From Chondrosia reniformis (lineage: Eukaryota > Porifera > Demospongiae > Chondrillida > Chondrillidae), in assembly GCA_947172415.1 (NCBI GenBank), contig OX359191.1, positions 2,852,001 to 2,916,000 on the forward strand: DNA of 64,000 nucleotides, written 5' to 3'. Positions within the stretch are counted from its first letter, which is position 1. The number at the start of each line of letters is the position of its first letter. Under the pieces are notes generated by a model that saw nothing but the letters and a program-made list of their open reading frames with translations, searched no databases and was not told the DNA's origin. The position numbers were made by a program, and so were the translations under genes. This document shows positions 25,685-34,181 of the stretch, piece after piece.

Positions 25685-26540
25685 GACGTTCTATGTGTGT
25701 CTAAATTTGAACGAATGCAGCTTGGTAGAGCTATTCCACGTATGTCTGAGAGTTGTACGAGTGTAGCTTAGCACAGGCGTTCTACCTGTGTTTACAGTTG
25801 TACGAGTATAGCTTAGTAGAGCCTGACAGAGGCGTTCTAAGTGTATCTAAAGTTGTATGGGTGTAGTTTGACAGAAGTGTTCTTCGTGTGTCTAAGTTTG
25901 TACAAGTGTAGCTTAGCAGAGGCGTTCTACGTGTGTCTAAAGTTGTACTTAGCAGAGGCGTTCTACGTACGTGTGTCTAGAGTTGTATACGTGTAGCTTG
26001 AAAGAGGCGTTCTTAGTGTATCTATAAAGTTGTATGAGTGTAGCTTGACAGGGGCGTTCTAAGTCTGTCTGAAGTTGTTCGAGTGTATAGCTTAGAAGAG
26101 GGGTTCTAAGTGTGTCTAAGGTTGTTCGAGTGTAGCTTAGCAGAGGCGTTCTAAGTCTGTCTAAAGTTGTTCGAGTGTATAGCTTAGCAGAGGGGTTCTA
26201 AGCGTGTCTAAAGTTGTACGAGTGTAGCTTAGCAGAGGGGTTCTACATGTGTCTAAAGTTGTTCGAGTGTGACTTGACAGAGGCGTTCTAAGTCTGTCTA
26301 AAGTTGTTCGAGTATAGCTTAGCAGAGGGGTTCTACGTGTGTCCAGAATTGTATGAGTGTAGCTTAGAAGAGGAGTTCTAAGTGTGTCTAAAGGTTATGA
26401 GTGTAGCTAACTTTGCTGAGGAGTTTAAGTCTATCTAAGTTGTATGAGTGTAGCTTGACAGAAGTGTTCTACGTGTGTCTAAGGTTGTACAAGTGTAGCA
26501 TAGCAGAGGTGTTCTACCTGTGTCTGATGTTGTCTGTACT
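25685..26540 (+). repeat. 45-bp minisatellite
   Basis: Roughly nineteen tandem units of about 45 bp, each with the landmarks GAGTGTAGCTTAGCAGAGG and GTTCTA(A/C)GTGTGTCTAA, with internal deletions in some units. It is unrelated to the 13-bp satellite. It lies between the Helitron 3'-end fragment and the 5' end of Helitron A. Confidence 0.85.
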
Positions 26541-27009
26541 TATAGCACTACAACTGTAACTTTTCTCATTGTCCAAATTGTGTAATCGATCATCGTCTTT
26601 ACTCAACCCTTTTTTAATCGCATGTGACATAAAAACTCCTGCAATGGATTAATCTCATGCTCGTGAATGAGAGTTGATTAGACATTAAACAACCTTAAAA
26701 TTAATATTGGTTAATCGTCTTGACTATCTTTTATTTTCCCGAATCAGGTTAATTAATGAATAATTAATTACATAAACAATGCATATATATGTTTATAGTT
26801 CTATTGAAAGAAAATGTTCCCGCCTTCAGAAACATTTATTGAATGGAACGTATAAAGGAAAAAAAGAGAAAAATTATTAATTTTTTACATATATTATACA
26901 TTCAAGTGCATGTTGTTTACCATTGAACCCTTACTCCGTCTACCCACATTGCTTTTGAAGAGTTGCATCTTTTTCACCTCCCCCTGAAGCCAAAGTTGTA
27001 GAACCTACA
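26541..27009. other. AT-rich spacer before Helitron A
   Basis: Single-copy-looking sequence with no frame or RNA gene that I can support. It has no counterpart beside copy B, which helps place the Helitron 5' boundary at 27010. Confidence 0.5.
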
Positions 27010-27021
27010 TCTCTACTAAAG
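27010..27021 (+). other. Helitron 5' terminus, copy A
   Basis: TCTCTACTAAAG preceded by A. Reported Helitron 5' ends start with TC and often read TCTMTAYTA. In copy B the first base is C instead of T (sense strand, 53612). Upstream flanks of A and B are unrelated, which supports this boundary. Confidence 0.65.
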
Positions 27022-27080
27022 TCTTACAGTACATTTAGGCTGTAAGTTTACTTCTAACTTAAATTAGATTTCCGTGTTTA

Positions 27081-27134
27081 CAAACATGACAGTATTTGTT
27101 AATAAACTGTTTATAATAAACACTGTAATGTTTG
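27081..27134. repeat. Imperfect hairpin near the Helitron A 5' end
   Basis: CAAACATGACAGTATTTGTTA pairs imperfectly with the segment ending ACTGTAATGTTTG. It could help form the 5' end structure; no other support. Confidence 0.4.
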
Positions 27135-27848
27135 TATCATCTATTGATAATCATGCTTAGCAGTCATAAGAAGCGTACGGCAAAGACACCGACGGCGCCT
27201 GCCAAAATAATGCACTAGTCTTTTGCGCTCGGAAGGCATTCTTTTGATTTTTAGCTATATTACATGATATCCATAATTATGTCAGGCACCAGGAATCATC
27301 CCAGAACAGTGAACATTGAAAAAACAGTAAGAAAGGCTGCACAGAACACAAGCCAACTAAGCCCTCATTGATTCCGTAAAGTGACAATATTGTATGTGTG
27401 AGTTTTATTGATAATTATGCGAGGAAATAACGGGGCGCACCAATTTCTATTGCACTATTTAATTGCTGTATTTATAAAAATCGACAACACTAACTTCAAG
27501 CACGTCGCAACGAATTACTTCTTCAAGCATTGATACTGAACGTGTTTGTGGAAGAATCAGCGACAGCGGCAATAATGTTGAAGTGGCCATTTTTGAGTAA
27601 GTCAAAATCATCACTTCTGTTTACTATATAATAGTTATTATTAGTTCAGAATTGTGCCTTCATGTGATTCTAGAAGACTGTGGGGGGGAAGTTGTCTAGA
27701 GGTGGTGGGTGGGGCAGCTAGCTGCTCAAGGGGTGGCGCTAATCTTAATAGACAAGATCGAATGCATATAAAAAAGGCTAATGTGTTTAGAGGCCAAATT
27801 TTCAAAAATCTCAATAATTTTTCACATGCAAACAATTGTATCTTTACG

Positions 27849-27922
27849 GTAAGTTGTTCTATGCTGTGTGACTGGGTTTTCTTTTGTATATATATTAGCT
27901 GCCTTTCTATTCTTTATTCCAG
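27849..27922 (+). other. Candidate 74-nt intron in the Helitron A leader
   Basis: Strong 5' splice site ACG/GTAAGT at 27849 and a polypyrimidine tract with TTTATTCCAG ending at 27922. Both sites are kept in copy B (51017-51090). If removed, the hydrophobic stretch at the start of the long frame is intron and translation would begin at the ATG at 27961. The upstream sequence has no matching coding frame, so this would be a 5' untranslated intron. Confidence 0.5.
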
Positions 27923-27960
27923 GCTATAGATGTCTGAAACATGAACAATACATAGTGTGT

Positions 27961-29355
27961 ATGCACTCTAACACCACTCCATTTGCATACATCTCACATG
28001 AACAGACTGTCATGATAGGCACTATCTACAAACATAATTACACTCAGTCTGTCATTTCTTGGCTCTGTTTCTGGAGTCAAAGTAAATCACCCTGTGGCTG
28101 GGGTCGATTACCCTGTGGCTGGGGTTGCTCACCCTGTGGCTGGGGTCAATTACCCTGTGGCTGGGGTTGCACACCCTGTGGCTGGGGTCAATTACCCTGT
28201 GGCTGGAGTTGCCCACCCTGTGGCTGGGGTTACTCACCCTGTGACTGGGGTCCTGGACCCTGCTGCCGGGGTCCTGCACCCTCATTCTGGGGTCACTCAC
28301 ACTGTATCTGGAATGGATTGTCTTGTGTTTGGCAATCTGAAATATGTACTTCTACTTACAGTATGATCCATGAAATAAAAATGTACACTGACCTGAATGA
28401 AATGAACCTTGATGGCTTCACAATCCTCATGTCAGTAACATATGAGCCTCGCCATTGTCATTTTACAACTAATTCCTTGGAGTACCATGACATTCCAATG
28501 AAGCATTATCATTTGGTTTTTGTATTGCACAAGAATATGTGCATCCATCAACGAAGACAATGGTTTAGGTGTACATTGCATCACCTGATACGCAGAAGGC
28601 GCTACTGTAAGGGCAACTTTCGCTTAGCTCGTTCATTAAGTATACTGCTATTGCTGGGTGGAGATGTTGAACTGAACCCAGGCCCACGTCAGAATGAGAT
28701 ACATGATGAACTGACAATGCCTACATCAGCTGTTATTCCAGTTATGGACCAAACTGAAATTGACAGTCAAGAATACATGGACAGTGCAATAAAGAAATGT
28801 TCTACACTGGCCATGCTGTCAGCATGTCAGAAAAAGCGGCTAGATGCTGAAACAGTTGAAGAGCATCGTATAAGATTATTAAAAATGTCAGAGAACCAGA
28901 GACGGCGGCTGCAATATGAGACTGAGAAGCAACGTGCTGTGAGGCTTGCTGCACTCACTGAAAATAACAGGAAACGGCTGTACTCAGAAGCCAAGGAAGA
29001 TCGTGCAACAATACTTGCCACCCTCTCTGAAAATCAGAGTAAGAGGTTGCAGTCAGAAAGCAATGAAGATCGTGCTGCAAGACTTGCCACCCTCTCTGAA
29101 AATCAGAGTAAGAGGCTGCAGTCAGAAAGCAGTGCAGATGGTGCTGCAAGACTTACCACCCTCTCTGAAAATCAGAGTAAGAGGTTGCAGGCAGAAAGCA
29201 ATGAAGATCGTGCTGCAAGACTTGGTACCCTCTCTGAAAATCAGAGGAAGAGGTTGCAGTCTGAATCGACTAAAAACCAGGAGTCAAGACTGAGCAGCAG
29301 TAACAAATTTAAGAAAACAAGATTGATTAATGAATCTAAACAAAAAATACTCTAA
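27961..29355 (+). CDS. Helitron A N-terminal region: CGWG repeats, 2A-like peptide, 23-residue charged repeats
   Basis: The frame is open from 27868 to 29355; ATG at 27961 is preferred because the start of the open frame looks intronic. Order of parts: a Cys/Trp/Gly-rich tandem repeat with 7-residue units such as PCGWGQL; a basic RRRRYCKGN patch; hydrophobic SILLLLG; then GDVELNPGP (DNA 28663-28689), which fits the 2A consensus DxExNPGP that makes ribosomes skip the Gly-Pro bond. Seven units of about 23 residues follow (core LSENQSKRLQSES then EDRAARL), a charged helical repeat common at Helitron N-termini. Skipping would release the leader from the replicase. The frame ends at TAA 29353-29355, where an A-run frame change shared with copy B leads into the next segment. 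Activity of 2A is inferred from the motif alone. Confidence 0.7.
   Translation: MHSNTTPFAYISHEQTVMIGTIYKHNYTQSVISWLCFWSQSKSPCGWGRLPCGWGCSPCGWGQLPCGWGCTPCGWGQLPCGWSCPPCGWGYSPCDWGPGPCCRGPAPSFWGHSHCIWNGLSCVWQSEICTSTYSMIHEIKMYTDLNEMNLDGFTILMSVTYEPRHCHFTTNSLEYHDIPMKHYHLVFVLHKNMCIHQRRQWFRCTLHHLIRRRRYCKGNFRLARSLSILLLLGGDVELNPGPRQNEIHDELTMPTSAVIPVMDQTEIDSQEYMDSAIKKCSTLAMLSACQKKRLDAETVEEHRIRLLKMSENQRRRLQYETEKQRAVRLAALTENNRKRLYSEAKEDRATILATLSENQSKRLQSESNEDRAARLATLSENQSKRLQSESSADGAARLTTLSENQSKRLQAESNEDRAARLGTLSENQRKRLQSESTKNQESRLSSSNKFKKTRLINESKQKIL
28079..28310 (+). repeat. 21-bp tandem repeat encoding PCGWG units
   Basis: Units of 21 bp starting CCCTGTGGCTGGGGT with alternating tails (CAATTA or TGCTCA/TGCACA) give a 42-bp higher-order period, decaying after 28220. 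Copy B has two fewer units. Because 21 is a multiple of three the frame is kept. Confidence 0.85.
28840..29290 (+). repeat. 69-bp coding repeat (23 residues)
   Basis: Seven units in copy A against nine in copy B. The last four units are nearly identical, the first three divergent, so the array is expanding at its 3' end. All changes are multiples of 69 bp and keep the frame. Confidence 0.85.
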
Positions 29356-29390
29356 GACTGGAGAGAGAATAAGAGCAAGCAAGATTAAGA

Positions 29391-29879
29391 ATGCAAGCAT
29401 GGAGGAGGCAAAAACGTAACTCAGAAGGAGAAATAACCAGTAGTGTGCCATGTACTAGCATTGTTTCAAATACCAAGGTAAATGTGACCCGCATTAGTTC
29501 AATTTACGAATCCACTGATGAGTTGGAGAGTGACAGTTTGAAGGAAGTTCAAAGAGAATCAACCCAAAGTGATGATTCAGTCATGGATGATACTGGTTAG
29601 GAAAATCTTATCAGCCAAAAGTCTGAAGAGGTGGACATAAAAGTGGGTGGAAGTGTAATTGAGTCTGGTGTTGTTACTGCATCTGCTGTGCAAGTACCAA
29701 GACTTGAGATTTCAATACCATCAAAACAAGGTTTAAACTTGAAAAAAACTTACATAAATTTAAAAAAGCAATTCTTAAGGGGCCGACCCATAAGTGTTTG
29801 TCATGTGAAAGGTCGTGCTATGAGCAGTTGGGTGCCCTGTACAGCTGCGATGTGGCAAATGATCTACTTGCTGTGGTGA
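29391..29879 (+). pseudogene. Helitron A segment 2, interrupted by TAG
   Basis: Continuation of the polyprotein in a new frame (RMQAWRRQKRN onward). In copy B the same segment is one 162-codon frame. Copy A has a private TAG at 29598-29600 where B has AAG (Lys), and a further private TAA at 29370-29372 just upstream where B has AAA. The middle is acidic and Ser-rich with no known domain. The C-terminal end drifts out of frame after the GGGGCC run near 29780-29795; the zinc-binding continuation lies in the next frame. Confidence 0.6.
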
Positions 29880-30394
29880 ATGAATCAGTTCAAGAAAGTA
29901 TAGAAAGTGTTTGGTTGTGTAACAAGTACAAGAGTGCTATGGAAAGAAAGAAAATTCCAGCAGGATCACAGTTTAATAAAATTAAAGTACCAGAGGTCCC
30001 TTCAGTGTTCATTGGACTAAACACATTAGAGCAGCGTTTGATTTCAAAGGCTACTGTTTTCATGAAAATAGTCATTTTGCCAAGGGTTGGACAAAGGGCT
30101 GTTAGAGGCCAGGTAATCAACTTTCCCTCTAATGTTGACTGGGTCATTTCAGAGCTCCCTCGTTTACCCAGTGGTGAAGATATTCTTTACATTCAGCAGC
30201 CAGACTCTATTGGAAGTAAACCAAATGGCTCTGTCCCTGATACAATTTACCATACCTGTCGATACTCCAATGTGATGCAAGCTCTGAAATGGTTAAAGCA
30301 ACATAACCCCTGGTATGGTGTCATCACAATCACTAAGATGTCAGAAGACAGGTTCAACCATAAAGAAGAAAAGTCACTGACGGTGAAAATGTGA
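29798..30394 (+). CDS. Helitron A segment 3: Cys-rich and DUF6570-like region
   Basis: Reads CLSCERSCYEQLG at its start, then WLCNKYKSAMERKKIP, then the block LNTLEQRLISKATVFMKIV...ILPR...RGQVINFP...LPRLP, which matches the DUF6570-type domain found just before the Rep domain in animal Helitrons. The C-x-x-C pair of copy B (LCNKC) is LCNKY in copy A, so a probable zinc ligand is lost here. The first in-frame Met is not the true start; the segment continues from segment 2 through a one-base frame change and runs into segment 4 through another at the A-rich stretch near 30364-30392. Role in transposition is not known. Confidence 0.6.
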   Translation: MSCERSCYEQLGALYSCDVANDLLAVVNESVQESIESVWLCNKYKSAMERKKIPAGSQFNKIKVPEVPSVFIGLNTLEQRLISKATVFMKIVILPRVGQRAVRGQVINFPSNVDWVISELPRLPSGEDILYIQQPDSIGSKPNGSVPDTIYHTCRYSNVMQALKWLKQHNPWYGVITITKMSEDRFNHKEEKSLTVKM

Positions 30395-30771
30395 ATGAAG
30401 ATATTTTAGAAATGGATGAAACAGGAATTGTTAGGTTGGATGCTCTCCAGCCCGTTGTAGAGGCTGTTGACTTGATACAAGGTAGTATACCAATAGAACA
30501 ACAGATACATAAGTTGCAGAGAGTAACAACCACACCACTAAGTATATTTGAGAATCAAAATGATTTAGAAGTATTGGCTTTTCCGACCCTTTACCCCAAT
30601 GGTAAAAATGGTTTTGACACCATCCGAGAAGTCAAAGTTACACCTCTAGAATATTTTCAAACAAGAATGCTTAGTACTGACTCAAGATGGGCATGTCATC
30701 CTGCTTATATCTTTTGGGCCTGTAACATTGTAGAAGCCCTGAAGTTGCTGAGCAGCATTTCATTGCTATGA
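30364..30771 (+). CDS. Helitron A segment 4: linker before the Rep domain
   Basis: The frame opens at 30364 and reads ENVNEDILEMDETGI, then LQPVVEAVDL, LSIFENQNDLEVLAFPTLYPNGKNGF and WACHPAYIFWACNIVEA. The FPTLYPNG...G block is typical of the stretch leading into the Helitron Rep domain. The frame goes out of register after NIVEA; the correct continuation (EVAEQHFIAMRMQ) is one frame away and is listed next. The same break is present in copy B. Confidence 0.6.
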   Translation, partial: RRKVTDGENVNEDILEMDETGIVRLDALQPVVEAVDLIQGSIPIEQQIHKLQRVTTTPLSIFENQNDLEVLAFPTLYPNGKNGFDTIREVKVTPLEYFQTRMLSTDSRWACHPAYIFWACNIVEALKLLSSISLL

Positions 30772-31484
30772 GGATGCAATCATTCAGAATAGGCCACTGT
30801 GAGAAGTCTAACAAGGAAACCAATGAGAAGGAGCTACTCACAGCTGGTTTGCTGCGAGGATGCCTGGAAAACAACCCTTACTTGTGTGAAAATTGTTATA
30901 GCTTCATGAGAGATATTCGTGGCACACAGGCTTATTGGAACTCAGTAAAGATCCAGCTATTTGCCATGATTCACACCCTAGGTCCTCCCACATTCTTTGT
31001 CACACTGAGTGCTGGCCAAAATAATTGGGTGGACTTGATGATAGTGCTAAGCAGGAGTATGGGTCAGAATCTGTCAGAGGAACAGGCAGCTAATTTATCA
31101 GCCAGTGAGAGGGGAGAACTGATGAGGACAAATCCAGTGGTTACAGCTAGGCATTTTGCACATCGCTTTCAGTGCTTCCTCAGGGAAGTGATTAAAGGAT
31201 CTGGGCAACCTATTGGTGAGGTAGTTGACTACTTTTGGAGAATTGAATTCCAGTTGAGGGGATCTCCACAGGTCCATTCCATGTGGTGGATAAGGGATGC
31301 TCCAAACTTAGATACTACAGCTGGAAGGCAGATTGCTCCACAGTACATTGATAGGTACATTTCTGTGAATATTCCAACACAAGGTTGCAAAGATGAAGAA
31401 CTTCGTTCATTGGTGTTGAGAGTGCAGCCGCACCATCATACATCAACTTGCAGGAAAGCAACACGAAGGGGAAAAATGTGGTAG
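30750..31484 (+). pseudogene. Helitron A Rep endonuclease (Helitron_like_N) with broken HUH motif
   Basis: The HUH-family Rep domain nicks DNA at Helitron ends and stays bound through tyrosines. Motif 1 is visible as FFVTLSAGQNNW (residues about 76-87 counted from MRMQ). The HUH motif should read HVH; copy A has GSPQVHSMWW with CAG (Gln) at residue 168, while copy B has CAT (His). Loss of this metal-binding His should abolish nicking. The frame closes with PHHHTSTCRK and then runs out of frame in GGGGAAAAATG near 31470; the continuation VVDCRCDFPQP lies in the next segment. The ATG at 30768 is internal to the domain; the in-frame codons EQHFIA precede it. Confidence 0.75.
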
Positions 31485-33991
31485 ACTGCAGATGTGATTT
31501 TCCTCAACCTCTGTCAGAAGATACACGGCTGAAAAGCCATGATGATCCTGGAAACAAGTCCAGGTTCTATGTCTTGAAGAGATCAGCAGGGGAACAAAAC
31601 TGCAATCCATACTATACACACCTTCTGAAGGCATGGAAAGCTAATATGGATATACAATTGATTGGATCAGTATATGGCACAGCTGCATATGTGTGTTCCT
31701 ACATGTGTAAATCAGTAAGTGAAGAGGTCAGGAAAGCTATCCGAGATGCATCGGAAAGCTTGCCTCCTCAGGCTTCAACAAGAAAGCGTCTGTCAAAGAT
31801 TGGCAACACAATGCTGACCCATCGTGAGTCGAGTGCCCAGGAGGCAGCATATCGATTGTGTCACTTGCCTCTGAAAGAAAATTCAAGAAACGTTGTATCC
31901 CTTAACACTATCAGACCAGAAAAGAGAACGCGGTTACTCAAGAGTAGGTCTGAATTGCTTGAATTGGAGGATGATTCCTCTGATATTTTTGCCCCTGGTA
32001 TCTTTGATAGATATGCCTCTAGACCTGACACACCAGAATTTGCAAGCATGACCTTGGCTCACTTTGCAGTGTGGTATGATGTAGATACACGAGGTTTTGG
32101 GAAAGTTGGAAATGGACCAGCACAGCCTCGTAACCAGTTGCAGAATGACATGGGATGGGTTCGTCTGAGAAGGAAGCAAGCCTGTCTTCAAATCCCAGTA
32201 CAGACAGTAGAAAGTCATGGTGATGACTATTACTACAGTTTGCTGCTACTATACATCCCTTGGAGGAAGGAACCTGATTATCTCTTGAAAGGTCACTCTT
32301 CTGCAATGCAGGCTTTCATTGTAAGAGAAGGAGAAATGGTTGTTTAGAATGCTCACAATCATGCCTTTGCAGATGAAGTGCAGAAGGCTGTTGTGCAATT
32401 ACAAGCCTTGAAAGACGATGCCTACCAAGATGTTGTTGCCCCAATGGCACAGCAGGCTCAAAGGGAGGATGCTGCACAACCCTTTATTGAGGCTGAAGGA
32501 GGGTTGATGAACCCAGAGCATTTCATGGACCCAGCATGCCTTGATGATGACAATCTGAGTGCAATAGATGAAGAACATATGCTCCTAAATGACAATGATG
32601 ACGACATTGGAGCTATAAGTAGACACTCCCTTATGGATAGGGAATTTAGGCAACTCATTGCAAGTTTGAATACAAAGCAGCGTATTCCATTTGACATTGT
32701 TGTGCACCACACTCGTGAGTTGCACAAACACAGAATGAAAATACGCCACAAACTTGGAGAACCATTTCATCTGTTTGTGACAGGTGGAGCAGGCATTGGA
32801 AAATCACATGTAATTAGGGCTATTAAAGAGCATATGGAACGTTCTATATCAGGGAGTCAAGAGATGCATGCCTGTATGTTGATGGCACCCACCGGGGTTG
32901 CAGCCTTCAACATTGGAGGCCTCACAATCCATAGAGCACTGCGGCTTCAGGTGGAGCATGGCAGAACTGCTCATCAATTGCAGCTGAATGCCCTAGCCCT
33001 GCATGACTTGAGGAATCTGTGGCAAGGAGTGCACACCATCATCATTGATGAAATCAGTATGGTGTCTTACCAGATACTGAAGTCAGTTCACAGTCGACTG
33101 TGTGAGATTTATGGCAATGATGAGATCTTTGGTGTCTTGAATGTCATGGCATTGGTTGACTTGTACCAGCTATCTCCCGTGAACGGTAGTTTTATATTCA
33201 ATCAGAAACCTGGACGCTCATCGGGGCGAATGGCTTCACACCTTTGGAGGGATTTCTTCAAGGTGATTGAACTGGAAGTGAACATGAGTCAGCAGAATGA
33301 TGCTTCATTCTCAGAGATACTTAATCGGATCAGGACGGGCGTGCACACCAATGAAGATGTGAAAGTTCTTCAAACACGTTTGGTTTCGGGTGGGACTGTG
33401 GATTTGCCGGCTTCCCCATTTGATACAGCTCTGACATTGTATCCTCGTACAGTAGATGTTGATGGGCACAATGAAATGCAGATAAAAAGTCTAGCAAAGA
33501 GCAGTCAAATCTATAGTATTGATGCCGAGCATGCAATATTAGAGAGTCGAGGGCAAATTTATGCCAATATTAAATACAAAGAGGTTCCCGAACGTCTCAT
33601 TCCACAAGATAATAAAGACTGTGCTGCACTGCCCCGTATACTGAGGCTAGCAGTTGGTGCTAGATTAATGTTGGGACGAAACATTAACTGTAGTGATGGC
33701 TTGGTGAATGGTGCCAGAGGAACAATTGTAGGCTTCAAGTGGTCAAGAAATGCAAGGCATCAGAGTATGCCTAGTGAATTACCCACAGAGGTATATGTGA
33801 GATTCTTAGATCCCAATGTGGGGAAATTGTCAAAGGTACCATGTTGTCTCGGAGGAACAGGATGTTGTACCAATTCAGCCTATTCCTGCACGTTTCTATG
33901 GAAAGGAAGGTACACTCCTGCAGAGAACACAGATTCCCTTGATTCTGTGCTGGGCAGCAACTATTCACAAGTTGCAAGGATTGTCTCTTGA
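31448..33991 (+). pseudogene. Helitron A Rep tyrosine motif and PIF1-family helicase, with TAG
   Basis: In copy B this is one 847-codon frame. It carries the Rep tyrosine motif AAYVCSYMCKS (Y81, Y85, K88), a spacer with the acidic helicase lead-in, the Q-like motif LNTKQRIPFDIV (about 407), Walker A GGAGIGKS (446-453), motif Ia APTGVAAFNIGG, Walker B IIIDEISMVS (531-540) and DLYQLSPV (571-578), where PIF1 proteins usually have GDxxQLxPV; here the Gly is Val. Copy A has a private TAG at 32345-32347 (B has TTG, Leu), which separates the Rep tyrosines from the helicase. The frame passes into nonsense after about 33850; the last helicase motifs are in the next frame. Confidence 0.8.
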
Positions 33992-34181
33992 TGCAGCAGT
34001 CATGGATTTAGGGAATGATTTATTTGAACCTGGAATGGCCTATGTAGCTCTTAGACGTGTGCGCACACTGAATGGAGTGGCCCTCCTGAACTTTCAGCCA
34101 AAGAAGATGACAGCAAACAAGAGAGTCCATGAGGAAATGGCAAGGCTACGACAAGAATCTGCTCATAGTGGTGAGGAATAA
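33816..34181 (+). CDS. Helitron A helicase C-terminal motifs (shifted frame)
   Basis: From about 33858 this frame reads EEQDVVPIQPIPARFYG, then RTQIPLILCWAATIHKLQG (motif V, with the Thr-Ile-His-Lys-Gln-Gly signature) and GMAYVALRRVRTL (motif VI, usually ALSR). It completes the PIF1 helicase after a one-base frame change near 33830-33860 that copy B shares. Alternatively a 43-nt GT-AG interval (33836-33878) would restore the frame if spliced. The frame stops at TAA 34179-34181, and the same frame stays open beyond it into the OTU region. Confidence 0.7.
   Translation: MWGNCQRYHVVSEEQDVVPIQPIPARFYGKEGTLLQRTQIPLILCWAATIHKLQGLSLDAAVMDLGNDLFEPGMAYVALRRVRTLNGVALLNFQPKKMTANKRVHEEMARLRQESAHSGEE

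Noticed and set aside
27868..27921. N-terminal signal peptide or membrane segment on the Helitron A leader frame
   Set aside because: The hydrophobic residues are encoded by a polypyrimidine tract within a strong candidate intron, so they probably are not translated.
31861..32306. Minus-strand frames of 62-97 residues opposite the Helitron A helicase, and their mirror images in copy B
   Set aside because: They overlap the Rep/helicase frame on the other strand, carry no domain and exist in B only because the DNA is copied.
33836..33878. Calling the 43-nt GT-AG interval in the helicase a real intron
   Set aside because: It restores the frame, but it would delete the conserved VP and VVPIQ residues expected in related helicases; a one-base break fits better. 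Left as an alternative only.
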